Source: Naasia sp. SYSU D00948 | Lineage (GTDB): Bacteria > Actinomycetota > Actinomycetes > Actinomycetales > Microbacteriaceae | Reading direction: 5' to 3' | Assembly (NCBI RefSeq): GCF_017916515.1 | Contig: NZ_JAFMTA010000001.1 | Coordinates: 1,787,127 to 1,851,126, forward strand | DNA: 64,000 nucleotides | Shown here: positions 34,975-43,937 of the stretch, in pieces | Numbering within the stretch: position 1 is the stretch's first letter | Layout of the letters: each line of letters starts with the position of its first letter | Position numbers and translations under genes: made by a program | Notes under the pieces: generated by a model | The model's database searches: none | Seen by the model: only the letters and a program-made list of their open reading frames with translations | Told to the model about the DNA's origin: nothing

Positions 34975-36536
34975 GCGGCCACCTTCTTCCGGTCGGGACG
35001 GAGCAGCCGACGGTCGCCGGCGCCGAAGACGCGGCCCAGCAGCTCGACGAGGGCGCGGGCCGCCGGGTCCTTGGACCCGGACTCGAGGAGCGGGACTCCC
35101 CGGTTGATCGAGAACGGGACGGCGTCGCTGCGGGGGATGAGCGCGTCCATGCGCGCGCCCGTGATGTTCTCCGCATCCTGGCGGCGGAGTCCCCACTTGC
35201 GGTCCACCATGTTGAGCACCACGTGCCGCCCCGCCGGCATCGATCCGATGCTCTCGAGCAGCGCGAGCTCGGTGCGCACCGCGCGGAGGGCGGGGACCGT
35301 CAGGCCGCTCACGACGACCGCGTCGGTCGCCTGGTCGAGAGCGGTGAGCGCGTGCTCGCCGAGACCGGGACTCGTGTCGATGATCACGTAGCGGAAGACG
35401 CTGGAGAGCTGGCCGATGAGGTGGGCGAACTGCTCCGCCGTCACGCGCTCGCCGTCAGCCGGGGAGCTGGAGCCGCAGACGACGAAGAGACCCGTGGGAT
35501 GCGGCGTCAGCAGCGTCTTCAGCACGACGGAGTCGCGGGTCGCGAGGCCCGTCACCATGTCGGGGAGGGTGTGGGACGGCGTCAGGTTGAGGACGGCCGC
35601 GACGTCGCCGAACTGCAAGTCGCCGTCGACGAGGACGACCGAGTCCGGGGCGACACGAGCGAGGCCCACCGCGAGGTTCGTCGCGATCGTGGTCTTGCCG
35701 AGGCCGCCCTTGGGCGAGACGACGGCGATGACCTGCGAAGCGCCGGTGGGGGCCGGGAGGTCGAAGGGCGCCGGCGGAGCGGTCTCCTCCTCGCCCTGGC
35801 CGTCGATCGGGGACCAGGACGCGTCGGGGGCCTCGCCGGGCTCCCCGCCGACGGCCTCCGCGGACAGGGCCACGCTGCCCTCGTCCGCGGAGGCCGTGCC
35901 GGAGGGCCCGTCGGGTTCGGGCGCATCCGGCTCCTCCTCCCCGGGAGGCGGGGTCTCGACGGCCGCCGGGGAGGCCGGGGCGTCCACGGGCGTGAGCGGT
36001 GCGGGGGCGTCCTCCTGCCGTGGCGCGGCCGGGGCGTCCTCCTGCCGTGGCGCGGCCGGGGCGTCCTCGTGCCGAGGCGCGGCCGGAGCGTGCTTCGCCG
36101 GCGCCGGCTCCACCTCGAGGTGCTCGTAGCCCCACTGCCCGCTCCAGGGCTCGGGGAGCGCCGTCTCGGGGGGCAGGGCGCCGCTGCGCAGCAGGTCGAC
36201 GAGCCCGGCGATCTCGGCGTCGGAGGCGTCGGGGCGGAGGGCGGCGTCGGCCCCCATGGAGCGGGCCCAGGTCCCGGCCACCGCGTTCTCGTGCACCAGC
36301 ACGATCGGCACCCGGGGGAAGCGGCGGCGGAGGACGGAGATCGCCGTGGTGGGGCGCTCGGCGGCGGAGACCGGGGCGACGAAGGCCGCGTCGAGGCGGC
36401 TGCCGTCGAGGCCGTCCAGGCCGGAGTCGTTCCCGGTCTCGAGCGAGCTCCCGGCGACGGTGATCACACTGCCGCCGAGCGCGCCGTCCAGACGCGAGGC
36501 GTACGAGGAGCTGCGGCTCACCAGGAGGATGCTCAC
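34971..36536 (-). CDS. tadZ: Tad pilus localisation protein TadZ/CpaE-like
   Basis: This 521-residue protein has a receiver-like N-terminal domain (about 1-110) and a long Pro/Ala/Glu linker that includes three near-identical nine-residue repeats (EDAPAAPRQ). A ParA/MinD-type ATPase follows with the deviant Walker A KGGLGKTT near residue 273 and VDGDLQFGD. TadZ proteins place the pilus machine at the pole. GTG 36536 overlaps the cpaB stop (GTGA), so upstream in-frame starts are unlikely. Confidence 0.88.
36007..36087 (-). repeat. 27-bp tandem repeat inside tadZ (three copies)
   Basis: Three consecutive units begin at 36007, 36034 and 36061. Each encodes EDAPAAPR(Q/H) in the TadZ linker. The first two units are identical over most of their length and the third has diverged. 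Unit number may vary between strains without shifting the frame. Confidence 0.8.
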
Positions 36537-37252
36537 TGGTACACGACCTCTCCGTTGACGGTGCGGCCACCGGTCTCGTCGGCCGTCTGCGGCTCGAGGG
36601 TGAGCCACACTCCGCCGAACTCCTGGCCCCAGACCACGACCTCGACGTCGGGCGTGCGGAGCGCAAGCGTCACCATGACCATGTCGACCATCTCCTCGCC
36701 GGCGCCGTCGGTGATGGCGAGGGACGAGCCGGGCTTCACGTCGAGCACGAGCACCTTGTGCATCGTCTGGCGCGTGTTGGCCGGCGGCACGTACGGCGAG
36801 TCCGCCGACACGACGACACCCACGGTGTCGCCCGCCTTGATGGCACCGCCCACCGCCCGCTCGACCTCGAGGGCGACCGTGACGGCCTGCGTGCCCTCGG
36901 GGAGGGAGGCGCCCGCCGTGGCGGCGAGCTCGGCCGGGTTCGCGAACCGAGAGGTGATGAGCTGCTCACCGACCTCGAGTTCGACGGTCGTGACCATGCC
37001 CTCGAGATCCTCGAGGCTGCGCACGCTGTCCTCCACGACGGCGGACGCGGGAAGCTTCGACACCGCCAGGTACTTGCCGATCTCCGAGGCGGCCGTCTTC
37101 GCGGGGACCTCCTCCTTGACGACGTAGGCGTTGACGAGCGCCGCGCCGCGGGCCGCGCGGACATCCGCGGCGCCGACGTAGACGAGGAGCACCACCGTGC
37201 CGACGGCGGCGAGGACGACGGCGACGATCGCGCCGATGATTCGGGTCTTCAT
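36533..37252 (-). CDS. cpaB: Flp pilus assembly protein CpaB/RcpC
   Basis: This 239-residue protein has an N-terminal membrane helix (about 5-27) and an SAF domain (about 38-105, YVVKEEVPAKT to ITSRFANPAEL). A C-terminal RcpC-type domain contains a KAGDTVGVVV segment. CpaB proteins assist pilus export through the envelope. It is coupled to tadZ by a GTGA overlap. ATG 37252 has AGGA eight bases upstream. Confidence 0.85.
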   Translation of the reverse strand: MKTRIIGAIVAVVLAAVGTVVLLVYVGAADVRAARGAALVNAYVVKEEVPAKTAASEIGKYLAVSKLPASAVVEDSVRSLEDLEGMVTTVELEVGEQLITSRFANPAELAATAGASLPEGTQAVTVALEVERAVGGAIKAGDTVGVVVSADSPYVPPANTRQTMHKVLVLDVKPGSSLAITDGAGEEMVDMVMVTLALRTPDVEVVVWGQEFGGVWLTLEPQTADETGGRTVNGEVVYQ

Positions 37253-37270
37253 GGGGGTCCTAGGTTCGGG

Positions 37271-38248
37271 TCAGTTGGAGAGGCGGACGATGGAGGCGCC
37301 GAGGTTCGGGGCGGTCGGGCTCAGCTCCGAGCCGGCCGCGTCGAGCGACACCCAGTGCGAGAAGAAGCCCTGGATGCCACGGCAGTTGCCGGTGCACTTC
37401 GGGGCGGCGGGATCGAGGTTGACCTGCGGCATGGAGTTGCCGCCGGAGAACTTCCAGCCGGTCACGGTGAAGGCCGCGAAGCCGTAGATGTGGTACGACT
37501 TCGCCGTTCCGGTCGTGGTGAGGGCGCGATCGAAGATGGGGACGAGCACGGTCCTGCCCTCGAGATCCGACATCACGCTGTCGCACGCCCCGGGGTAGGA
37601 GTTGCCGGCCTCGCTCCCTGCGCTGCTCGTGTCGAGGTCGACGAACGCGTCGCAGGTGCCGTTGGACGAGCGCTTCAGCCAGCCGAACCCGCCGGGGATG
37701 GGCTCCCCGGCCGCGTTGTTGCACGTCTTGTTCTCGTCGTAGCGGATGAGCTGGAGCGTGCCGTCGAGCGCAGGGCGGAAGTCGCAGTAGGACATCGCGA
37801 TCGGCAGCACGACCGAGCTCGCGGCGGGCGAGCCCCACTCGGCGGTCGCCGTCGCGTGCACGGTGGTCGAGTCGACGCCGATGAGCCGGGCGAACGGGTG
37901 CTCGATGGCGTTGCCGCCGCCCGCCACCTGCGTGCTCGTGCTCACGACCACGGTGTGGCTGTTGGGGAACGACGGGGCGAGATTGTTGGCGAGGCCGTCG
38001 TTCGCGTTGCTGTCGCTGAAGGTGTTCGCGAGGGCGCCGGGCGAGTTGCACACCCCGTCCTCGGCGCACTCCTGGGCGATGGCGAGTGCTGCGGCGTCGG
38101 CGCCGTTCTGCAGCTGTGCGCGCTCGACGTAGAGGGCTCCGACGTCGAGGGAGATCGCGAGGCAGCCGATCAGCGGGATGAGCAGGATGCCGACCATTAC
38201 CGCGCTGGCGCCCTGCTCCTCGCGCAGACGGGAGATCAACCGCCGCAT
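37271..38248 (-). CDS. TadG-like pilus assembly protein
   Basis: This 325-residue protein has an N-terminal EEQGASAVMVGILLIPLIG segment, a class III pilin-like hydrophobic helix of the Tad_N (putative Flp pilus assembly TadG) type. A secreted domain with eight cysteines follows, and disulphides are likely. Several short cysteine-bounded loops are unusual for cytoplasmic proteins and fit an extracellular location. AGGAG precedes ATG 38248 by seven bases. The start lies inside the last codons of tadE, a 13-base overlap. Confidence 0.85.
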   Translation of the reverse strand: MRRLISRLREEQGASAVMVGILLIPLIGCLAISLDVGALYVERAQLQNGADAAALAIAQECAEDGVCNSPGALANTFSDSNANDGLANNLAPSFPNSHTVVVSTSTQVAGGGNAIEHPFARLIGVDSTTVHATATAEWGSPAASSVVLPIAMSYCDFRPALDGTLQLIRYDENKTCNNAAGEPIPGGFGWLKRSSNGTCDAFVDLDTSSAGSEAGNSYPGACDSVMSDLEGRTVLVPIFDRALTTTGTAKSYHIYGFAAFTVTGWKFSGGNSMPQVNLDPAAPKCTGNCRGIQGFFSHWVSLDAAGSELSPTAPNLGASIVRLSN

Positions 38249-38628
38249 CGCATGGCTCCTGTCGCAGAGAGGGGGATGGAGGTCCCGAAATAGCCGGTGA
38301 GAAGGGTGACGGTGTAGCTCACCGTCGCGGTCGCCGTCTGGCCGGCGCCGCAGGTCGCGGGGGAGATGGCCACCGCTCCGGTGGACAGCGCCGGGTTGAG
38401 GGACGGGGCGGCGGCGGCGGCCGCCGACCGGGCGGCGGCGGCGTCGTTCTCGATCGCCATCGTCCTGGCGCCCTCGCGGGCGGCGTTGGAGAGCGAGATC
38501 TGGATGTTGTAGATGCGGCCGAACTCGAGGATGCCGAGGATCAGCAGCAGGAGGAGAGGCAGGACGAGCGCGAACTCGATGGCTGCAGCACCCCGGTCAT
38601 CGGCGGCGCGGCGGCGGAGGCGGTTCAT
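38236..38628 (-). CDS. tadE: TadE-like pseudopilin
   Basis: This 130-residue protein has a prepilin-peptidase-type site DRG/AAAIEFAL with Glu at position +5 of the mature form, a long hydrophobic helix (about 17-38) and a small exported domain with two cysteines. TadE pseudopilins are processed by the same peptidase as Flp. AGGAAGGA lies eight bases before ATG 38628. Confidence 0.88.
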   Translation of the reverse strand: MNRLRRRAADDRGAAAIEFALVLPLLLLLILGILEFGRIYNIQISLSNAAREGARTMAIENDAAAARSAAAAAAPSLNPALSTGAVAISPATCGAGQTATATVSYTVTLLTGYFGTSIPLSATGAMRCGG

Positions 38629-38653
38629 GCGCGATGTCCTTCCTGACGCGAGT

Positions 38654-38686
38654 CGCGTGGTGGCCGGTCGTGCCGGCCACCACGCG
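38654..38686 (-). other. Intercistronic 14-bp hairpin between flp and tadE
   Basis: CGCGTGGTGGCCGG (38654-38667) pairs perfectly with 38673-38686 around a five-base loop. On the minus-strand transcript it follows the flp stop codon by 18 bases and precedes tadE. No T-run follows. It may stabilise the flp message or partly attenuate transcription, giving more pilin than assembly proteins. Confidence 0.7.
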
Positions 38687-38704
38687 ATCGTCGGGCTCTT
38701 CGGA

Positions 38705-38884
38705 TCAGAGGCTGCCGGCGACGCCGGTGAAGGTGCCGTTCAGGGTCGTGCCGATGAGCGTGACGCCGGCGACGATGACGACGGCGATCAGCGAGACGAG
38801 CAGGCCGTACTCGACGGCGCTGGCGCCGTCCTCCTCCGCGCGGAGGCTGTTGATGCGGGCCTGGATGTCGGTGACGAACTTCAT
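38705..38884 (-). CDS. flp: Flp/Fap major pilin
   Basis: This 59-residue protein is the pilus subunit. The leader ends at Gly20 in EEDG/ASAVEYGLL, with Glu at +5 and Tyr at +6 of the mature form as in Flp pilins. One hydrophobic helix and a short Thr/Gly-rich C-terminus follow. GGAAGA lies about seven bases before ATG 38884. The separate short gene followed by a strong hairpin suggests expression at a higher level than the rest of the locus. Confidence 0.93.
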   Translation of the reverse strand: MKFVTDIQARINSLRAEEDGASAVEYGLLVSLIAVVIVAGVTLIGTTLNGTFTGVAGSL

Positions 38885-39066
38885 TTCGGGTCTTCCAATC
38901 GGGGACGTGGAGTGTTTTCGGTGATCCGGGCGGGTTGCCCGACAGGAAAGGACGTTAGGAGCCGGCGCGAGCGGCGTAAGGGGATCGTTCAGCGCTCTGA
39001 ACGGTGCGTTCAGGTTCTTGAACTTCCGGGCGGCAGGCGGGCGCCGCGGCGCGAGGAGCAGGCCGC

Positions 39067-39708
39067 TCAGCCCAGCACGATCGCGAGGAGGGCGCCCACG
39101 AGCATCGAGGGGCCGAAGGGGAGGAGGCTCGTCCGGGTGACGCGTCGCAGGGCGAGGGCGATGAGGGAGACGACTGCGCCGGCCAGGAACCCGGCGACGA
39201 GACCGATCAGCCAGGTGTCCCAGCCGAACCAGCCGAGGACCAGCCCGAGCAGGGCCGAGAGCTTGACGTCGCCCATCCCGAGCCCCCGGGGCGAGAGGAG
39301 CGCGAGCACGAAGTAGATCGCGAAGAGGGCGACCGCGCCGAGCGCGGCCGGCAGGAGCCGGCCCCAGTCGCCCTCGACGACGACCGCGACGAGGAGGCCG
39401 GCCCCGACGACGATCGCGGCGACGCCGAGCACCCGGTTCGGGAGGCGCTTCTCGGCGAGGTCGACGAGGCTGAGCACGACGCCCGCGGCGACGAGCAGGA
39501 GGACGGGCAGTGCGGACGGCTCTGCTTCGAGACGCCACGCGACGACCGCGAAGAGGGCCGCCGCGACGACGGCTGCGAGAAGGCGGATGGCCCGGCCGAA
39601 GCGGACGGGACCCTTGACCGCGTGCTGCGCCGGCGTCACCAGGAAGGCGCCGGCGATCCCGCCGACGGCGAGGGCGGCCAGCGGGAACGCGAGGCCGACC
39701 GGGAGCAC
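39067..39708 (-). CDS. Prepilin peptidase, A24 family (TadV/CpaA-like)
   Basis: This 213-residue membrane aspartic peptidase cleaves Flp and the pseudopilins. The catalytic aspartates lie in SLVDLAEKRLPN (near residue 82) and GMGDVKL (near residue 146). The N-terminal methylase domain of full-length PilD proteins is missing, as is normal in Tad systems. GTG 39708 follows a CATACT hexamer by six bases and has no ribosome site, so it is probably leaderless. Confidence 0.9.
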   Translation of the reverse strand: MLPVGLAFPLAALAVGGIAGAFLVTPAQHAVKGPVRFGRAIRLLAAVVAAALFAVVAWRLEAEPSALPVLLLVAAGVVLSLVDLAEKRLPNRVLGVAAIVVGAGLLVAVVVEGDWGRLLPAALGAVALFAIYFVLALLSPRGLGMGDVKLSALLGLVLGWFGWDTWLIGLVAGFLAGAVVSLIALALRRVTRTSLLPFGPSMLVGALLAIVLG

Positions 39709-39859
39709 CCCGCCAGTATGGGGCAGGCCTCCCCTTGGGAGCGGCCAGGCGCGTCAGCGGGGACGGCGGAGGCGACCGTTCGAGAATCTGAACGTCGGCT
39801 GTCCTCCGGGCATCCGAACGCTCTAGCGTCTCGGAGAACGAACATGCGAAAGGAGCGCC

Positions 39860-40168
39860 GTGCCCGATGCCAGCGCCCGCGTCCCCGAAGGGGCGCCCCC
39901 TCGCATGTCCGCGTGCCCGGACTGGTGCGTCGTGCGACACGGGATGATCCTCGGTGAGGAGGATCTGGTGCACCAGGGACGCATGCTCGACATCGCCGAG
40001 GGCGTCGTCGCCCAGCTCGTGATGTCCTACGACCCGGAGACCGGCCAGAGCGACGGCCCGTACGTCTTGATCGGCGGGCGCGAGTACACGCTGGATGCCG
40101 CCGAGGAGCTCGCCCAGACGCTCCTCGCGATCATCGAGAGCGGCCGGAGTCCCCTCGCAGGAGGCTGA
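39860..40168 (+). CDS. Small CPDWC-motif protein (DUF6907-like)
   Basis: This 102-residue protein contains CPDWCVVRHG near residue 19, followed by LVHQGRM and a strand-rich C-terminal half. The pattern resembles DUF6907 proteins of actinobacteria, whose function is unknown; the assignment rests on memory of the motif. AAAGGAG lies four bases before GTG 39860, and TAGCGT at 39826 is a possible -10. Its 3' end overlaps the convergent regulator gene by 38 bp. Confidence 0.7.
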   Translation: MPDASARVPEGAPPRMSACPDWCVVRHGMILGEEDLVHQGRMLDIAEGVVAQLVMSYDPETGQSDGPYVLIGGREYTLDAAEELAQTLLAIIESGRSPLAGG

Positions 40169-40793
40169 ACGCGCTCTCGCGGTCCTTCACGGCGAGCTTC
40201 TTGAGCACCGTCGACACGTGCACGCGGACCGTGGTGGGGGAGAGGAAGAGCTCCTTCGCGACCTCCTCTGTCGACTTGCCCTGGCTGAGCATCTCCATCA
40301 CCTCGTACTCGCGCGGGCTCAGCTTCTCCGTCTGCGGGGAGCGCAGCGCGAAGCGACGGCGGCTCGGGCCACGGAACTCCTGCAGCACCCGGGCGACGAG
40401 CGAGGGCGGCATCGCCGCCTCGCCGGCGAGCACGGACCGCAGGGCCACCGGCAGGGCGGCGGGGCTGGTGTCCTTGAGCAGGTAGCCCACGGCGCCCGCG
40501 CGCAGGGAGTCGAAGAGGTCCTCGTCCTCCTTTGACTGGGTGAGCATCACGACCGCGGTGCCCGGCGCCTCCTTGCCGATCCTCAGGGCGGCGCGGATGC
40601 CGTTGCCCGGCATGTGGACGTCGAGCAGGGCGACGTCCGGCTCGTGCTCGAGGGTCAGCTGGACGGCCTGCTCGGCGGTGCCGGCTTCGGCCACGACCTC
40701 GATGCCGCCCGCTTCCAGCGCGGCACGGATCCGCCCCCGCAGAGGCACGTGATCGTCCGCGATCACGGCTCGGATAGCGTCCCTCTCTACCAC
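40131..40793 (-). CDS. NarL/LuxR-type response regulator
   Basis: This 220-residue regulator has all receiver residues: the Asp13-Asp14 pair, phospho-acceptor Asp58, Thr85 and Lys107. A LuxR-type helix-turn-helix (about 155-210) follows. It overlaps the kinase gene by seven bases and forms a pair with it. The pair lies just upstream of the Tad locus on the same strand, so pilus control is a reasonable but unproven guess. It is a close relative of the degenerate regulator at 20144. Confidence 0.92.
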   Translation of the reverse strand: MVERDAIRAVIADDHVPLRGRIRAALEAGGIEVVAEAGTAEQAVQLTLEHEPDVALLDVHMPGNGIRAALRIGKEAPGTAVVMLTQSKEDEDLFDSLRAGAVGYLLKDTSPAALPVALRSVLAGEAAMPPSLVARVLQEFRGPSRRRFALRSPQTEKLSPREYEVMEMLSQGKSTEEVAKELFLSPTTVRVHVSTVLKKLAVKDRESAFSLLRGDSGRSR

Positions 40794-42277
40794 GTGACGG
40801 TCACCACACTTCCTCTGCTCGGCTCCGACGCGATCGCGAAATCCCCGGGAAGCGCGTGGGCTCGTTCCCGCATGCTGATCAGACCATATCCACCGCGGCG
40901 CTCCGACGCGATGGAGATGTCGAACCCGTCGCCGTCGTCCGAGATCACGAGCGTGCGCCGAGCGCCGTCCTGGAACATGCGCACGCGGACATGTCGGGCG
41001 TGACCGTGGCGAGCGGCGTTCGAGATCGCCTCACGCGTTATGCGCGCGAGGGCATGCTGCTGGGCGGGCTCGGCCTCGATCGAGTCGTCGAGGTCCACCT
41101 CGAGCTCCACGCCGAAGCGCTGCGCCGCCTCGCGCGCTGCGCTGTAGATGACGAGGCCCAGCTCCTCGTCGCCCGCCTGCTCGAGGGCGATGAGGGCGGC
41201 CCGCGCCTCGTCGAGCGCACGGTCCGTGGATCGGATGATCTGCTCCTTGGCGGGGGCGGCGTCGGGCAGCGCGTGACTCTCGGAACGGATGAACGCGAGC
41301 TCCTGGATGACGCCGTCGTGCAGCTCTCGCGCGACCCGCCGCCGGTCGGCGAGCACCGCCTCGTAGGCGCGCGCGCCCCAGTACCGCTGGATCTCCTTGG
41401 CCGCTCCGATGAGCAGGAGCACGTAGAAGCCCGTCCGCAGCAGGTCTCCCGTGTGCAGCCAGTCCGGGGTCTCGGCGGGGAAGAGGAGGTAGTTGATGCG
41501 GGCGAAGCCGGCCAGGGCGCACGCCGGGCCGAGCCAGAACAGGAGGTGATCGCGGATCCGCAGGGCGCGTGTGGCGAAGGCGATCGACGCCACGAGGAAG
41601 CAGGCCCCCGAGAACGCCAGCGAGAGCGTGTAGAGGGGGTGGCCCGACGCGAGACCGTCGGCGAGGAAGCCGCCGTTGCGCTGCGAGGGGAGCGAGTCCC
41701 GGAAGATCCAGAAGAGGCCGGCCACCATGAGCACGACGATCAGGAGGGTGGTCCACCCGAGCGCGGCCGCCGGGCGGGACACCATGCGGCGGGCGAGATG
41801 CTGGGGAAGCAGGGCCGCCACGACGATGAGGATCGCGCCGATCTGGCGGACCGCGAGCGGGAGCCACACCTCGACGAACCCCGAGTCCGGCAGGACCGCG
41901 TCGGAGAGGAAGCGCAGGACGAACCCGCCGAGCGGCAGCATCGCGAGACCCTGCGCGAGGAGCAGGTTCCGCAGGCCCCGGTCCCGGAGGAAGCGGCCGA
42001 TGAGCAGGTAGACGACGAGGACCGCCACGCACGCGTCCGCGGTCTCGAGGATGAGGTGCAGCGACGGGCTCGAGAAGCCGGGGAGGAGGAAGGGAGAGCC
42101 GAGGATCAGCGACGTGACCGCCGCGCCGCCGGCCCAAGCGAAGACCGTGAGCGCGGTCAGCCTGAAGGCGTGGTCGTTCTCCCGCCAGTGCAGGAGGGAG
42201 GTCAGCAGCGTTCTCAACGCCTGGTGTTCGGAGACGCGCGTGTCTTCGCTTGCCGTCTCAGGGAGGGGGTTCCCCAT
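40787..42277 (-). CDS. Membrane sensor histidine kinase, HisKA_3 family
   Basis: This 496-residue kinase has about seven to eight N-terminal membrane helices (40-290), the HisKA_3 phospho-acceptor in RELHDGVIQEL near residue 310 and an HATPase_c domain (AISNAARHGHA as N-box, DDGDGFD as G1, GGYGLISMRERA as G2). No periplasmic ligand domain is visible, so the signal is probably sensed within the membrane. A CGAGG ribosome site precedes ATG 42277. Confidence 0.92.
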   Translation of the reverse strand: MGNPLPETASEDTRVSEHQALRTLLTSLLHWRENDHAFRLTALTVFAWAGGAAVTSLILGSPFLLPGFSSPSLHLILETADACVAVLVVYLLIGRFLRDRGLRNLLLAQGLAMLPLGGFVLRFLSDAVLPDSGFVEVWLPLAVRQIGAILIVVAALLPQHLARRMVSRPAAALGWTTLLIVVLMVAGLFWIFRDSLPSQRNGGFLADGLASGHPLYTLSLAFSGACFLVASIAFATRALRIRDHLLFWLGPACALAGFARINYLLFPAETPDWLHTGDLLRTGFYVLLLIGAAKEIQRYWGARAYEAVLADRRRVARELHDGVIQELAFIRSESHALPDAAPAKEQIIRSTDRALDEARAALIALEQAGDEELGLVIYSAAREAAQRFGVELEVDLDDSIEAEPAQQHALARITREAISNAARHGHARHVRVRMFQDGARRTLVISDDGDGFDISIASERRGGYGLISMRERAHALPGDFAIASEPSRGSVVTVTW

Positions 42278-42430
42278 GACTTGTGCCTCGGGTTGGCAGG
42301 GCGGCTGCGGGTTCAGCCGATATTCGGATCTTAGTTAGGCGTTCATATCTCTGAATACTCCCTTGATCGGGGGGCCGTCGTTCCCCGGCCAGCGCCATTG
42401 GTAGGTTGATCCGGGCAGAAGGGGCGGACC

Positions 42431-43678
42431 GTGTTCGTAGCGATCACCAACACCCCCCGGGACTACGCGTGGGGGTCGAGGCGCGCTCTGGCGGAGCTCC
42501 TCGGCCGGAAGCCGTCCGGAGGGCCCGAGGCGGAGCTGTGGCTGGGCGCGCACCCGCTCGCCCCGAGTCGCATCGTCGACCCCGGTGCCGCCGACGGGCA
42601 CGCCACGCTCGACAGGTGGATCGCCGCGGACCCGGAGCGCGCGCTCGGCCCCGACCGCAGCGGCGACACGCTGCCCTTCCTGCTCAAGGTGCTCGCGGCC
42701 GACGAGCCGCTGTCCATCCAGGCGCACCCCTCACCGGAGCAGGCCCGGGAGGGCTTCGAGCGGGAGACGTCGGCGGGCGTGCCGAGCGATGCCGATCGCC
42801 GCGTGTACCGCGACGATCGGCACAAGCCGGAGCTCGTCGTCGCCCTCGGCGAGGCCTTCGAGGTGCTGGCCGGGTTCCGCGACCCGTTCCTCACCCGGCA
42901 GCTCCTCGAGGAGCTGGAGGGCATCGCGCGGGATGCCGGCGCCGCGGAGGACGCGGATCGGCTGAGCCGGCTCGCGGGGGCGCTCGACGAGGACGACGAA
43001 GCCGTTCTGCGGCGCATGGTGGCGCTGGCGTTCGAGGGGTCCGAGGAGGCGGAGGCGACGATCGGGGCTGTGGCTCGGGCGGCCCGCCGCGCGCCGCGGA
43101 CGTCGCCTCACCGGCTCGAGTTCGAGACGCTGGCCGAGCTGCAGGACCGGCACCCGGGCGACCCGGGCATCCTCGTCGCGCTGCTCATGAACAGGGTGAG
43201 CCTGCCCGAGGGGCAGGGGCTCTACCTGCCCTCCGGCAACATCCACGCGTACCTGCGCGGACTCGCCGTCGAGATCATGGCGGCGTCGGACAACGTCGTG
43301 CGCGGGGGACTGACCTCGAAGCACATCGACACGCGTGAGCTGCAGAAGGTGGTCCGCTTCTCACCCGTGCCTCCTCCGTTCCTGGAGGCCGAGGAGGCGG
43401 GACCGGGGGTCCGGCTGTTCCGGCCGGACGTGCCCGACTTCCTTCTCGCGCGGGTGGACCTTCGGCGGAACGGCGAGGAGCGATCCGCCACGTCCCCGGC
43501 CTCGGTCCTCCTTCCCGGCCCGGGCATCGTGCTCGCGATCGGCGGCACCACGACCGTGACCGGCGGGAGGTCCTCCGCGGTGATCGGACCGGGACAGGCG
43601 GCATTCGTCACGCCCGACGAGGCGGAGCTGCGGCTCGAGGGCACCGGGACCGTGTTCGTGGCTACCGTGAACCGCTGA
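42431..43678 (+). CDS. manA: Mannose-6-phosphate isomerase, class I
   Basis: This 415-residue enzyme interconverts fructose-6-phosphate and mannose-6-phosphate, feeding GDP-mannose and mannosylated envelope glycans. Zinc-site motifs are present: LSIQAHPS near residue 96, the Glu of HKPELVVAL near 130 and the His of LPSGNIHAYL near 270. A C-terminal cupin-like half follows. GTG 42431 has AAGGGG about seven bases upstream. In relatives manA often lies between DUF3499 and ahcY; here it is upstream of galE and whiB. Confidence 0.95.
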   Translation: MFVAITNTPRDYAWGSRRALAELLGRKPSGGPEAELWLGAHPLAPSRIVDPGAADGHATLDRWIAADPERALGPDRSGDTLPFLLKVLAADEPLSIQAHPSPEQAREGFERETSAGVPSDADRRVYRDDRHKPELVVALGEAFEVLAGFRDPFLTRQLLEELEGIARDAGAAEDADRLSRLAGALDEDDEAVLRRMVALAFEGSEEAEATIGAVARAARRAPRTSPHRLEFETLAELQDRHPGDPGILVALLMNRVSLPEGQGLYLPSGNIHAYLRGLAVEIMAASDNVVRGGLTSKHIDTRELQKVVRFSPVPPPFLEAEEAGPGVRLFRPDVPDFLLARVDLRRNGEERSATSPASVLLPGPGIVLAIGGTTTVTGGRSSAVIGPGQAAFVTPDEAELRLEGTGTVFVATVNR

Positions 43679-43700
43679 CGCTGCGGTGTCCGACGGCGGA

Positions 43701-43738
43701 AGCGCTCGAGGCGGGAAGGCGGGAGCGCTCGAGGCGGG
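43701..43738. repeat. Two-copy 23-bp direct repeat after manA
   Basis: AGCGCTCGAGGCGGGRAGG occurs at 43701 and 43724. There is no sign of a gene. Confidence 0.5.
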
Positions 43739-43756
43739 GAGGACGGGGACCGGAAT

Positions 43757-43790
43757 CTCAGTCGGCGGGCCTCCCGCCCCGCCGACTGAG
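43757..43790. terminator. 13-bp hairpin between convergent genes
   Basis: CTCAGTCGGCGGG (43757-43769) pairs with CCCGCCGACTGAG (43778-43790). It lies between manA and the convergent AraC-type regulator gene and probably separates the two transcripts. No T-run is present on either strand. Confidence 0.6.
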
Positions 43791-43937
43791 GGTCTCGGCG
43801 TCCGCGGCCGTCGCCCCCTCGGACCGGGTGTACCCGGCACCGTACCTCCCGGCCGTCCGGGGCACTACGGCGGCCTCCGCCGAGTGCGCTTCCCGGATAG
43901 TCCCCCGGCAGCGGCTGGACTCTCCGCTGGTGCCCTG

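Noticed and set aside
36007-36087. Possible CRISPR-like repeat array
   Set aside because: The units are contiguous without spacers and encode an in-frame nine-residue repeat of TadZ.
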